Positions 25,795-34,744 of a stretch of 64,000 nucleotides of DNA are shown here, piece after piece. Under the pieces are notes generated by a model that was not told the origin of the DNA, ran no database searches, and saw only the letters and a list, made by a program, of their open reading frames with translations. The DNA is taken from assembly GCF_025290835.2 (NCBI RefSeq), contig NZ_JAOCQD020000003.1, positions 682,001-746,000 of the forward strand, read 5' to 3'. The first letter of the stretch is position 1. Every line of letters begins with the position of its first letter. The position numbers and the translations under genes are program-made. This DNA comes from Aquabacterium sp. OR-4 (GTDB taxonomy: Bacteria > Pseudomonadota > Gammaproteobacteria > Burkholderiales > Burkholderiaceae_C).

Positions 25795-25944
25795 TCAGCC
25801 CTGGGCAATGCGGCGCTGCTGGCGCCGGTCTTGCCAGCGGCTGCGGGCCAGGGCCAAGCATTCCAGCAGGCCGAACACCAGCGCGGCCAGAATCACCGGC
25901 CAGTGGGCCATGGCCGATGCGGAAGAGCGAGACGGATGCAGCAT
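25795..25944 (-). CDS. Small membrane protein
   Basis: A 49-residue protein. A GGAG nine bases upstream supports ATG 25944. One transmembrane helix (WPVILAALVFGLLECLAL) is followed by a strongly basic tail (RSRWQDRRQQRRIA), giving an N-out/C-in topology. Function is unknown. It is divergent from the M14 peptidase gene. Confidence 0.5.
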   Translation of the reverse strand: MLHPSRSSASAMAHWPVILAALVFGLLECLALARSRWQDRRQQRRIAQG

Positions 25945-26068
25945 GCGATGAATCTCCAGCCGGGCCAGCCCTGGTGCGGCCCGCAGCGTGGCAGTCTGCG
26001 CGGCATGCATGACGTTTGCGTGTCAGGCACCGGCGTGCTGCTGATCCGCCTGGCGCAGGGCGCCCGCC

Positions 26069-27196
26069 ATGTCGGCTGAGCCGGCGCGTGGCCAGGCGGC
26101 AGATCGCGGGGCCGATCCGGCCGACCGGGCTGATCCGGGTAATCCGGGCCGTGTGGCCGATGCCGCCGCGGGCCACGGCCCTGCCGATCTGCCGGTGCTG
26201 GCCGAGGTGCGGCATCTGGCCAGCATCAGCGGCGGGCTGGCGCAATGGCGCGCGGTGTGCGAGGTGCACACCGGCGGCCGGCGCTTCGAGGTGCCGGTGG
26301 TCACGCTGGGCAACCCCGATCCGGCCGCGCCGGCGGTGGGTTTTTTTGGCGGGGTGCACGGGCTTGAGCGCATTGGCGCCGAGGTGGTGGTGGCCGGCCT
26401 GCGCCACCTGGTGCAGCGCCTGCGCTGGGACGACGCGCTGCACGCGCTGCTGGCCGGTGTGCGCGTGGTGTTCATGCCGGTGGTCAACCCCGGCGGGTTG
26501 TGGCGTGGCACGCGAGCCAATCCGCAGGGGGTTGACCTGATGCGCAACGCGCCGGTGGATTGCGCCGGCGGCGCGCCGCCGCTGATTGGCGGCCAGCGCT
26601 TTGGCCCGGCGCTGCCCTGGTACCGCGGCGCGGCGGGCGCACCGATGGAGCCCGAATCGCAGGCGCTGTGCGCCGTGGTGCAGCACGAGCTGCTGAGCCA
26701 CCGCGTTTCGCTGGCGGTGGATTGCCACTCGGGCTTTGGCCTGCGTGACCGGCTGTGGTTTCCGTTTGCGCACACGGCGCAGCCGGTGCCGCAGCTGCCT
26801 GAATGGCTGGCGCTGGCGCGTCTGCTTGACGACAGCCTGCTGCACCACCGCTATGTGTTCGAGCCGCAGAGCCGGCAGTACCTGGCGCATGGTGACCTGT
26901 GGGATCACCTGGTGCTGCAGGCGCCGGCCGAGCGGCTGTTTCTGTCGCTCACGCTCGAGATGGGCTCGTGGCTGTGGGTGCGCAAGAACCCGCGCCAGGT
27001 GTTCTCGCGCCGCGGCATCTTCAATCCGCAGATCGCCCATCGCCAGCAGCGTGTGCTGCGCCGCCACCTGGGCCTGCTGGATTTTGTGCTGCGTGCGGCC
27101 TACAGCCACCGGCGCTGGCTGCCCGCGGCGAATGACCGCGCCGCGCTGCACCAGGCGGCGCTGGATCGCTGGTACCGCCGCGCGCCCGCACCATGA
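26069..27196 (+). CDS. M14 family zinc carboxypeptidase-like protein
   Basis: A 375-residue protein with start ATG at 26069. The zinc-binding H-x-x-E lies in GGVHGLERIG (about residue 94), and the later histidine ligand in VDCHSGFG. The region between has VVNPGGLWRGTRANPQGVDLMRN, typical of M14 (succinylglutamate desuccinylase/carboxypeptidase) enzymes that bind the substrate carboxylate through Arg/Asn. A catalytic glutamate probably lies in SLTLEMGSW. No signal peptide is seen, so it is probably cytoplasmic. It overlaps the next gene by 4 bp (ATGA). Confidence 0.85.
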   Translation: MSAEPARGQAADRGADPADRADPGNPGRVADAAAGHGPADLPVLAEVRHLASISGGLAQWRAVCEVHTGGRRFEVPVVTLGNPDPAAPAVGFFGGVHGLERIGAEVVVAGLRHLVQRLRWDDALHALLAGVRVVFMPVVNPGGLWRGTRANPQGVDLMRNAPVDCAGGAPPLIGGQRFGPALPWYRGAAGAPMEPESQALCAVVQHELLSHRVSLAVDCHSGFGLRDRLWFPFAHTAQPVPQLPEWLALARLLDDSLLHHRYVFEPQSRQYLAHGDLWDHLVLQAPAERLFLSLTLEMGSWLWVRKNPRQVFSRRGIFNPQIAHRQQRVLRRHLGLLDFVLRAAYSHRRWLPAANDRAALHQAALDRWYRRAPAP

Positions 27197-28032
27197 GCAC
27201 CGCCAGCCCGGCCACCTGGGTGCTGTTGCGCGGCCTCACGCGCGAGGCCGGGCACTGGGGCGGTTTTGGCGCCCAGCTGGCCCAGGCCCTGGCCCGCGTG
27301 CCGGCCGGCCCGGGCCCTGGCGCGGGGGGGCGCGCGGTGGGCGTGGCGCCGCGCATCGTGATGCTGGATCTGCCCGGCGCGGGCGCGCTGCACCAGGCGC
27401 GCTGCCCGCTGCAGGTGCAGGCCATGCTGCCAGCCTGCCAGGCGCAGCTGCAGGCGCTGGGGGTGGCGGGGCCGGTGCATTTACTGGGCCTGTCGCTGGG
27501 CGGCATGGTGGCCACGGCCTGGGCGGCCACGCAGCCGCGCCAGGTGGCGGCGCTGGTGGTGGTGAACACCAGCCTGCGCCCGCACAGCCCCGTGCAGCAG
27601 CGCCTGCAGCTGCGCCATCTGCCGCATTTGCTGCGCCTGCTGGCGCCGGCCGATGCGCTGGCGGCCGAGCGGGCGATCCTGGCCCTCACCAGCGCCTGGC
27701 CCGAGCGCCATGCCGCGGTGCTGGCCGATTGGGTGGCCATTCGGCAGGCCCGGCCGGTGCGCGCGGCCAATGCGCTGCGCCAGCTGTGGGCCGCGGCGCG
27801 CTTTTCGCACCCCGGCGCGCCACCGCCGGTGCCCACCCTGGTGCTGGGCAGTGCGGGCGATGGGCTGGTGAGTCCGCGTTGCTCGCAGGCGCTGGCCCAG
27901 GCCTGGGGTTGCGCGTTTGTGCAGCATCCTGCCGCCGGGCACGACCTGCCGCTGGACGATGGTGCCTGGGTGGCGGCGCAGGTGGCCGCGCAAATGGCCG
28001 CCTGGGTGGCGGCCGGCGCGCCTGGCCCGTGA
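27193..28032 (+). CDS. Alpha/beta hydrolase
   Basis: A 279-residue protein with ATG 27193 overlapping the peptidase stop. The nucleophile elbow GLSLGGMVA (Ser near residue 101) and a C-terminal catalytic His in PAAGHDLPLDD are visible, with an Asp candidate in LGSAGDGLV. The N-terminal strand WVLLRGLTREAGHWGGF is the oxyanion region. The translational coupling suggests it acts together with the M14 protein, for example on an ester or amide substrate, but this is inference. Confidence 0.87.
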   Translation: MSTASPATWVLLRGLTREAGHWGGFGAQLAQALARVPAGPGPGAGGRAVGVAPRIVMLDLPGAGALHQARCPLQVQAMLPACQAQLQALGVAGPVHLLGLSLGGMVATAWAATQPRQVAALVVVNTSLRPHSPVQQRLQLRHLPHLLRLLAPADALAAERAILALTSAWPERHAAVLADWVAIRQARPVRAANALRQLWAAARFSHPGAPPPVPTLVLGSAGDGLVSPRCSQALAQAWGCAFVQHPAAGHDLPLDDGAWVAAQVAAQMAAWVAAGAPGP

Positions 28033-28170
28033 TGGCCTGCGGCCCGCGCCGCCGCGTGTAGCCAACGTGACGCATGCCGGTCGACACCCCGCCCTAGACT
28101 GGGCCGCCCACGGCAACAGACCGGCCCCACGCCGGCGGGCCGCGCTTCACACCGCAGGAGACAAGGCCCG

Positions 28171-29355
28171 ATGAACACCCCCGCGCTCTCACGCCTGGCA
28201 GCGGCCCTGCTGCTGGGCGCCGCCACCTGGGCCGGGCTGCCCGCCCTGGCGGCCAGCAAAACCGAGATCAAGCTCGGCAACACCGTGCCCTACAGCGGCC
28301 CGGCCTCGTTCTACGGCCTGGTGGGCCAGGCCGCGGTGGCCTGCTTTGCCGAGGTCAACGACCGCGGCGGCATCAACGGCCGCAAGGTCACGGTGCTGAG
28401 CCTCGACGACGCGCTGCAGCCGCCCAAGACCGTGGAACAGGTGCGCCGGCTGGTCGAGCAGGACGAGGTCGACGCGGTGATCAACCAGGTGGGCACGGCC
28501 ACCGCCTCGTCGGTGCGCAAGTACCTCAACGAGCGCAAGGTGCCGCAGCTGTTCGTGATGTCGGGCTCGAACAACTTTCAGCAGCCGAAAGACTTTCGCT
28601 ACAGCACCTCGGCGCTGATGAGCTACGAGTTCGAGGCCAGGGTGTATGGCCAGCTGATCGCGCGCGACAAGCCCGGCGCCAAGCTGGCCATCCTCTACCA
28701 GAACGACGACTACGGCAAAGACTACCTGCGTGGCCTGAAGGCCGGCTGGGGCAAGGCGCTGGCCGCCGAGATCACCTACGAGCAGACCGACCCCACGCTC
28801 GATTCGCAGATCGTGGCGCTCAAGAGCGCGGGCGCCGATGTGGTGGTGCTGGCGGCGTATTCCAAGCAGGTGAGCCAGTCGCTGCGCAAGATCAACGAGC
28901 TGGGCTGGAAGCCGCAGGTCTGGATCAGCCATGTCTCGGCCCAGGTGCACCCCACGCTGTCGAACGTGGGCCTCGACAACGCCGTGGGCGTGATGACCGC
29001 CTCGGTGATCAAGGACCCGTCCGACAGCAGCTGGCACAACGACGCCGACTACAAGGTGTACCTGGCCTGGATGCAGAAATACCTGCCCAAGGCCGACATC
29101 AACAACTCCAGCTTTGCCTCGGTGTACGCCACCTGCGCGGCCATGACCCAGGTGCTGAAGGCCGCCGGTGAAGACCTGGGCCGCGAGAACATCCTGCGGC
29201 AGATGACGCAGCTGAAGGACTTCAGCGCCCCGATGCTGCTGCCCGGCGTGACCATGGGCATGTCGGCCGACAACTACAACCTGTTCCGCAAGATCCAGAT
29301 CCTGCGCTTTGACGGCAAGCGCTGGGTGCCCCAGGGCAAGCCGGTGGGCGATTGA
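28171..29355 (+). CDS. ABC transporter substrate-binding protein (branched-chain amino acid type)
   Basis: A 394-residue periplasmic protein with start ATG at 28171 and a signal peptide ending near ALAASK. It has the Peripla_BP_6/LivK order: IKLGNTVPYSGPAS, INGRKVTVLSLDDALQPPKTVEQVRRLVEQ, then LAILYQNDDYGKDYLRGLK. The family binds branched-chain amino acids, amides or aromatic acids. Its LivHMGF partners are not nearby, so it must use a distant transporter. It is followed by the Nudix gene after only 2 bp. Confidence 0.92.
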   Translation: MNTPALSRLAAALLLGAATWAGLPALAASKTEIKLGNTVPYSGPASFYGLVGQAAVACFAEVNDRGGINGRKVTVLSLDDALQPPKTVEQVRRLVEQDEVDAVINQVGTATASSVRKYLNERKVPQLFVMSGSNNFQQPKDFRYSTSALMSYEFEARVYGQLIARDKPGAKLAILYQNDDYGKDYLRGLKAGWGKALAAEITYEQTDPTLDSQIVALKSAGADVVVLAAYSKQVSQSLRKINELGWKPQVWISHVSAQVHPTLSNVGLDNAVGVMTASVIKDPSDSSWHNDADYKVYLAWMQKYLPKADINNSSFASVYATCAAMTQVLKAAGEDLGRENILRQMTQLKDFSAPMLLPGVTMGMSADNYNLFRKIQILRFDGKRWVPQGKPVGD

Positions 29356-29357
29356 GC

Positions 29358-30167
29358 ATGGCGCCAAGCAACGCGCCCTTCGGCCTGCCGGTGGTGCCGG
29401 CGCGCCCGGCGGCCACCACGCTGGTGCTGCGCGATGGCGCGGCGGGGCTCGAGGTGCTGATGGTGCGGCGCTCGCTGCAGGCCAGCTTCATGCCCGGGGC
29501 CTATGTGTTCCCCGGGGGCGCGGTGGACGCGGCCGATGCCCTGGCCGCGCCGCTGTGCGACGAGCCGGCCGCGGCGCTGGCCGCACGCATCGGCCGGGTG
29601 GCCCAGGTGGGTGAGCAGGCGCTGGCCTTTGCGGTGGGCGGCCTGCGCGAATGTTTCGAGGAATGCGGCCTGTGGCTGGGCGCGGCCAGTGCCGGCGCGG
29701 CCGACTGGCCGGCGCTGCGCGCGCGCCTGCACGGCGGCGAGCCGCTGCAGGGCCTGGCCGCGGCCGCCGGCCTGCGGCTGCACACCTCGGTGCTGCAGCC
29801 CTTCAGCCACTGGGTCACGCCGCTGGGCCTGCCCAAGCGCTTTGACACGCTGTTTTTCGTGGCCCTTGCACCACCCGGCCAGGTGCCCGAGGTGGATGCC
29901 GGTGAAACCACCACGCTGGCCTGGGTGAACCCGGCGCAGGCGCTCGACGACCGCCGGCGCGGCGAGTTTCCGATGGAGTTCGCCACGGTGAGCACGGTGC
30001 GCCAGCTGCTGCCCTTTGGCAGTGCGGCGGCGCTGCTGGCCCATGCCGCGGGCCTGAGCAGCCTGCCGCCGCTGCACCCGCGGCTGACCCTGGGCGCCGA
30101 TGGCCGGCCCAGCGGCGTGCTGCTGCCCGGCCAGCCCGGTTACGACGATCTGTGGGGCGACGGCTGA
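29358..30167 (+). CDS. NUDIX hydrolase
   Basis: A 269-residue protein with start ATG at 29358. The Nudix box is partly visible as GLRECFEECGLWLG (the RExxEExG core), preceded by PGAYVFPGGAVDAADAL. The long insertion between the glycine-rich start and the RE core resembles the NUDT19/CoA-diphosphatase-like subgroup that acts on acyl-CoA. Its position directly before a thiolase supports a CoA-related role by inference only. Confidence 0.88.
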   Translation: MAPSNAPFGLPVVPARPAATTLVLRDGAAGLEVLMVRRSLQASFMPGAYVFPGGAVDAADALAAPLCDEPAAALAARIGRVAQVGEQALAFAVGGLRECFEECGLWLGAASAGAADWPALRARLHGGEPLQGLAAAAGLRLHTSVLQPFSHWVTPLGLPKRFDTLFFVALAPPGQVPEVDAGETTTLAWVNPAQALDDRRRGEFPMEFATVSTVRQLLPFGSAAALLAHAAGLSSLPPLHPRLTLGADGRPSGVLLPGQPGYDDLWGDG

Positions 30168-30231
30168 ACGCCCGCTGGCCCACCGCGGGCGCTGCGCCCG
30201 CCCCCCATCCCCCACCCCACCGGAGACACCC

Positions 30232-31470
30232 ATGACCGAGGCTTTCATCATCGACACCTGCCGCACGCCGCGCGGCATTGGCAAGCTGGGCAAGGGCGCG
30301 CTGGCCGACTTTCATCCGCAGCACCTGGCGGCCACCGTCTTGAAGGCGCTGGCCGAGCGCAACCAGCTCAATACCGCCGATGTGGACGACGTGATCTGGG
30401 GCACCAGCACCCAGCGCGGCAAGCAGGGCAACGACATGGCCCGCATGGCCCTGCTGGATGCGGGTTATGACCCGCGCGCCAGCGGCGTCACGCTCGACCG
30501 CTTTTGCGGCTCGGGCATCACCAGCGTCAACCTGGCGGCGGCGTCCATCCTGTCGGGCATGGAAGATCTGGTGATTGCCGGCGGCTGCGAGATGATGAGC
30601 TACACCGCCACGCTGGCCGATCCCAAGGCGCCGCCGGTGATGGACGCCGGCAACCTGCGCCTGCGCGCGCGGGTGCCGCAGTCGCACCAGGGCGTGTGCG
30701 CTGACGCCATCGCCACGCTGGAAGGCATCTCGCGCGAGGCGCTCGACGACCTGGCTTATGTGAGCCAGCAGCGCGCCGCGCTGGCCATCGAGCAGGGCCG
30801 CTTTGCCCGCAGCCTGGTGCCGGTGCACCGCGACGACGGCACGCTGGCGCTGGGCCACGAGGAGTTTCCGCGCCCGCAGACCACGCGCGAGGGCCTGGCG
30901 GCGCTGAAGCCGGCCTTCGAGATGCTGGCCAATGTGGTGGTGGACGAGGCCGGCAACACCTACGGCGGCCTGATCCGCCAGGTGTTCCCTGACCTGAAGA
31001 TCCAGCACAGCCACCATGCCGGCAACAGCAGCGGCGTGGTCGACGGCGCCGGTGCGCTGCTGCTGGCCTCGGCCGGCTATGTGAACAAGAGCGGGCTCAA
31101 GCCGCGCGCCCGCGTGCTGGCCATGGCCAACATGGGCGACAGCGCCACGCTGATGCTCAACGCGCCGGTGCCGGCCGCGCGCAAGGTGCTGGCCAAGGCC
31201 GGGCTCACGGTGGACGACATCGACCTGTGGGAGATCAACGAGGCCTTCGCCGTGGTGGCCGAGAAGTTCATCCGCGATTTGCGCCTTGACCGCGACAAGG
31301 TCAATGTCAATGGCGGCGCGATGGCTCTCGGCCACCCGATCGGCGCCACCGGCTCGCTGCTGATCGGCACCGTGCTCGATGAGCTCGAGCGCCGCGACCT
31401 GAAGCGCGGCCTGGTCACCATGTGCGCGGCCGGCGGCATGGCCCCGGCGATCATCATCGAACGGGTCTGA
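30232..31470 (+). CDS. Acetyl-CoA C-acyltransferase (thiolase)
   Basis: A 412-residue thiolase with start ATG at 30232. The acyl-binding cysteine is in LDRFCGSGITSVNLAAAS (about residue 91), with GNSSGVVDGAGALLLAS and the C-terminal GGAMALGHPIGATGS and CAAGGMAPA. It cleaves 3-ketoacyl-CoA or condenses acetyl-CoA. The length and motifs match FadA/PaaJ-like degradative thiolases. No adjacent FadB gene was found. Confidence 0.93.
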   Translation: MTEAFIIDTCRTPRGIGKLGKGALADFHPQHLAATVLKALAERNQLNTADVDDVIWGTSTQRGKQGNDMARMALLDAGYDPRASGVTLDRFCGSGITSVNLAAASILSGMEDLVIAGGCEMMSYTATLADPKAPPVMDAGNLRLRARVPQSHQGVCADAIATLEGISREALDDLAYVSQQRAALAIEQGRFARSLVPVHRDDGTLALGHEEFPRPQTTREGLAALKPAFEMLANVVVDEAGNTYGGLIRQVFPDLKIQHSHHAGNSSGVVDGAGALLLASAGYVNKSGLKPRARVLAMANMGDSATLMLNAPVPAARKVLAKAGLTVDDIDLWEINEAFAVVAEKFIRDLRLDRDKVNVNGGAMALGHPIGATGSLLIGTVLDELERRDLKRGLVTMCAAGGMAPAIIIERV

Positions 31471-31651
31471 GGGGCTGCGGCCCTTGTGGCGCGGGCCGCG
31501 GCGGCGGCCTCCGGGCTGGCCCGGCCGGGCCCGGCCGATGCGGTGAGAATGGGCGCTGACCATGCCCGGTGCCAGCCCCGCCACCTCTGCCGCCCCCGCC
31601 TCCCGCGCCAGCCCCTTGTGCGGCCCAGTGCCGGCCCGGCGTGGGTGGCGT

Positions 31652-32283
31652 ATGTTGCGCGTGCGGCGCGTGCGGCGCGTGGGGCGCGCACCGGTGGCGC
31701 CCGGCAGGCCATGGCAAGAAGGACTGTGCCTGGCCATCGGCCTGTACCTGCTGGGCCTGGCCCAGGCCACATGGGCCCAAGCCGGCCCTGCCCCAGCCAC
31801 CTTTGCCCAGGCCACGGTGGCCGTGGCCGATGGCGAGCCCGTGAGTCCGATCGCGTTTTCGCAGTTCTTCCAGCAGCCCAGCGGGCCGCGCGGCCTGCAG
31901 ATCAGCGAGGCCCTGCGTGCGGTCGATGGCCGGCGGGTGCGGCTGGTGGGGCACATGGTGGCGCAGCAGCAGCCGCGGCCCGGGCGCTTCTTGCTGGCGC
32001 CGCGGCCGGTGCTGCTGAGCGAGCACGCCGACGGCGAGGCCGACGATCTGCCGCCCAGCGCCGTGCTGGTGCTGCTGGATGCCGCCCACAGCGGCCATGT
32101 GCTGCCGCACCGCAGTGGCGCGCTGGCCCTGGTGGCCGCTTGCTGGTGGGCCGGCACGAGGCCGACGACGGCCGCGTGGTGTGGGTGCGGCTGCAGCTCG
32201 ACGCCGATGCGGTGCGCGATGGCGCGGCCTTTGGCGTGGCGCCGCCGCTGCTGCGCCTGCCTGCCGTGGGCCATGGCCATTGA
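31652..32283 (+). pseudogene. Secreted hypothetical protein (DUF3299-like), frameshifted
   Basis: The reading frame starts at about ATG 31652 with a signal peptide (LCLAIGLYLLGLAQATWAQA) and runs through RRVRLVGHMVAQQQPRPGRFLLAPRPV. Near 32132-32136 the frame moves by one base. The other frame continues GRLLVGRHEADDGRVVWVRL to a stop at 32283. One missing G (GTGGCC for GTGGGCC) explains the shift. It could be a real pseudogene or an assembly error. Function is unknown. It lies directly upstream of the alkaline phosphatase. Confidence 0.55.
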
Positions 32284-32317
32284 TTTGCGGCGGCCAGCCC
32301 GCCGGCTTGCCTTGGAG

Positions 32318-34615
32318 ATGACAACGATGCCCCAGACGTTTTTGGCCCAACCCCAACCCCAACCCCAACCCCAATCCCGAACCCAGTCCCGAACTCGGTC
32401 TCGAACCCGACCCCAGCGCTGTGCTTGGCGGCCGGCCGCCGCCGTGGCCGCCAGCGTGGCGCTGCTGGGCCTGGCGCTGCCGGCCGCCGTGGCCGCGCCG
32501 GCCGTGAGCCGGCTCACGCCGCCCAGCGAGCTGTTTGCCAGCGGCCGGCCGGCGCCGGTGATCGCGCGTTTTCTGCCTGGCCAGCGCTTTGACCTGCAGG
32601 CCACGCTGCGGCCCGATGCGGGCCGGCGCATCGTGTCGGCCCGCTTCGCCATCGATGGCCAGCCGGTGGCCGCGGAGGTGGCGTTGCGCGACTGCGCCAG
32701 CGGCTGCCGCAAGGGCCTGGCGCCCGAGACGGCGGTGGCCACGGTGCGTGCGGTGACGGTGGATCAGGCCGGGCTGCACCGCTTCAGCGTCGAGGCGCGG
32801 CAGGACGACGGCGCCACGGTGCGTGCCGAGGGCAATTTCGAGATCGTGCCGTTCCAGACGCCGCTGGGCGGGCCGGTGAAGAACATCATCCTGCTGGTGG
32901 GTGATGGCATGGGCGTGGCGCACCGCACGGCGGCGCGCATCGTGCGCGGCGGTTATGCCCAGGGCAAGGTGATCGAGCCGCTGGCGATGGACAGCTTTCC
33001 GGCCACGGCCCTGGTCAAGACCGCGTCGCTGAACTCGGTGGTGACCGATTCGTCGCCGGGTATGACGGCCTATGTGCTGGGCAACAAGAACGACAACAAC
33101 GAGCAGGGCGTGTTTCCGGACGACACGCTCGATGCCTTTGACAACCCGCGCATCGAGTATCTGTCGGAGTACCTGCACCGCACCCGCGGCCTGGCGCTGG
33201 GCATCGTGACCACCGCCGATGTGTTCGATTCGACCCCCGCCGGCAATGCGGTGCACACCAGCCACCGCGGGGCCGGCACTGGCATCGTCGACCAGTTTTT
33301 TGACGACCGCGCGCGCACCGGCCTGACGGTGCTGATGGGCGGCGGGCGCAAGTGGTTTCTGCCGGCCGGCACACCGGGCTCGGCGCGCAACGAGCGCTTC
33401 GACTACGCCTTCTCGGCCACCGAGCCGCACACCGCGCAGATCGTGCAGCGCTGGGGCGCGGCGCCGGGCGCCATCGACAGCCAGCGCGATCTGCTGGCCG
33501 ACTTTCAGCGTGCGGGCTGGCGCTACGCCGCCACCCGCAGCCAGCTCGACGCGCTGGCGCCCACCGGCCACGAGCCCCTGCTGGGCCTGTTTGCGTTTTC
33601 GAACATGAACGTCGCGCTCGACAAGATCGACGGCCGGCGGCGCCAGGCGGCGGGATTGCCGGCCACCGGCGTGGTCGACGACTTCGGCCTGCCCGACCAG
33701 CCCATGCTCGACGAGATGGCGGCCAAGGCGCTGGCCGTGCTGGCCCGCCAGCCCAAGGGCTTTGTGCTGATGATCGAGGGCGCGTCGATCGACAAGCAGG
33801 CGCATGCGATGGACTCGGAGCGCTGGATGCTCGACACCCTCGAGTTCGACCGCGCGGTGGCGCTGGCGCAGGCGTTTGCGCGCCAGCGCGGCGACACCCT
33901 GGTGGTGGTGACGGCCGACCACGAATGCGCGGGTGCGGCCGTGATCGGCGCCTCGCGCGTGAGCGACAGCCGGCTGCAGGCGCTGGCCCAGGCCGGCGGC
34001 AAGGAGAACCTGCGCGATCCGGTGGTGGGCGTGTACGAGCAGGCCGGGTTTCCGCGTTACCGCATCGCTGCCGATGGCTACCCCGAGACGACCGACATCG
34101 ACCAGCGCCTGCTGGTGGGCTATGGCGCCAACGCCGACCGCCACGAAGACTGGCGCACCAACCCCCGGCCCTGGCGCGATGCCAATGCGGTGGCACCCGG
34201 GGTGGCCGCGCGGGTCGCTTCGGGCGCGTCGGGCGCTGCGGCTGGAGGTGCGGCGAGTGGCACGGCGGGTGGGGCGGCGGCGGGCTCGGCTGGGGGCGTG
34301 GGCGCATCGGCGGCATCGGCTGCTGCGGCCGGCAGCACCGTGCTGCTGGGCTACCCGGCCAATGCCCTGGCGCGCGATGCCGAGGGGCGCTTCCTGGTCA
34401 CCGGCCAGGTGCCGGGCAGCAGTGCGGCGCACACCGCCACCGACATTCCCTTGTCGGCCTTCGGGCCTGGGGCGCTGGCCTTTACCGGCGTGATCGACAA
34501 CACCGACGTGTTCTTCAAGCTGGCCCAGGCGGCCGTGCGCGGCGTGGTGGCCCCGGCCAGCCTGGCCGGGCCCTGGCCGCAGCCGGCCCAGGCCACGCCC
34601 CGCCGCAGGCGCTGA
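32318..34615 (+). CDS. Alkaline phosphatase family protein
   Basis: A ~765-residue enzyme with ATG 32318 preceded by GGAG; a second ATG is at 32327. The N-terminus is a low-complexity QP/SRT run encoded by hexamer repeats, followed by a hydrophobic export signal (AVAASVALLGLALPAAVA). After an Ig-like domain (~60-165), the phosphatase core begins IILLVGDGMGVAHRTAARI. VVTDSSPGMTAY holds the nucleophilic Ser, IEGASIDKQAHAMD the metal ligands and VVVTADHECAG another metal site. A flexible Ala/Gly region (~630-670) lies near the C-terminus. It is predicted to be periplasmic or secreted. Confidence 0.88.
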   Translation: MTTMPQTFLAQPQPQPQPQSRTQSRTRSRTRPQRCAWRPAAAVAASVALLGLALPAAVAAPAVSRLTPPSELFASGRPAPVIARFLPGQRFDLQATLRPDAGRRIVSARFAIDGQPVAAEVALRDCASGCRKGLAPETAVATVRAVTVDQAGLHRFSVEARQDDGATVRAEGNFEIVPFQTPLGGPVKNIILLVGDGMGVAHRTAARIVRGGYAQGKVIEPLAMDSFPATALVKTASLNSVVTDSSPGMTAYVLGNKNDNNEQGVFPDDTLDAFDNPRIEYLSEYLHRTRGLALGIVTTADVFDSTPAGNAVHTSHRGAGTGIVDQFFDDRARTGLTVLMGGGRKWFLPAGTPGSARNERFDYAFSATEPHTAQIVQRWGAAPGAIDSQRDLLADFQRAGWRYAATRSQLDALAPTGHEPLLGLFAFSNMNVALDKIDGRRRQAAGLPATGVVDDFGLPDQPMLDEMAAKALAVLARQPKGFVLMIEGASIDKQAHAMDSERWMLDTLEFDRAVALAQAFARQRGDTLVVVTADHECAGAAVIGASRVSDSRLQALAQAGGKENLRDPVVGVYEQAGFPRYRIAADGYPETTDIDQRLLVGYGANADRHEDWRTNPRPWRDANAVAPGVAARVASGASGAAAGGAASGTAGGAAAGSAGGVGASAASAAAAGSTVLLGYPANALARDAEGRFLVTGQVPGSSAAHTATDIPLSAFGPGALAFTGVIDNTDVFFKLAQAAVRGVVAPASLAGPWPQPAQATPRRRR
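32346..32414. repeat. Degenerate CCCCAA/CCCGAA hexamer repeat in coding DNA
   Basis: About eleven six-base units (CCCCAA, then CCCGAA-like) encode the N-terminal QPQPQPQP-SRTQSRT stretch of the phosphatase. Because the unit is a multiple of three, copy-number change would alter length without shifting frame. Confidence 0.85.
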
Positions 34616-34658
34616 GCCGACTCGCCGCAGTCGCCGCCAGGCCGGGAGAAACCCGGTA

Positions 34659-34674
34659 TTGCAAACGATTGCAA
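34659..34674. promoter_or_regulatory. LacI-type operator upstream of sugar MFS gene
   Basis: TTGCAAACGATTGCAA is a near-perfect palindrome around a central CG, the usual form for LacI-family regulators. It lies about 70 bp before the transporter start. The likely ligand is the LacI protein encoded at 40202-41371. Confidence 0.65.
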
Positions 34675-34744
34675 TGTGCCATCATGCGGCTGTGGGCAGC
34701 CGGTCGGGTGCCTGCGTCTGTGTCACTGCCATGAGTTTCGAGCC

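Noticed and set aside
32346..32414. CCCCAA repeats resembling a telomere or a G-quadruplex regulator
   Set aside because: The units are degenerate, lie within a coding frame and do not lie at a replicon end. A simple coding microsatellite explains them.
29815..34432. Antisense frames of ~975 and ~990 codons across the Nudix, thiolase and phosphatase genes
   Set aside because: They are Arg/Pro/His-rich GC-bias shadows of well-supported plus-strand genes.
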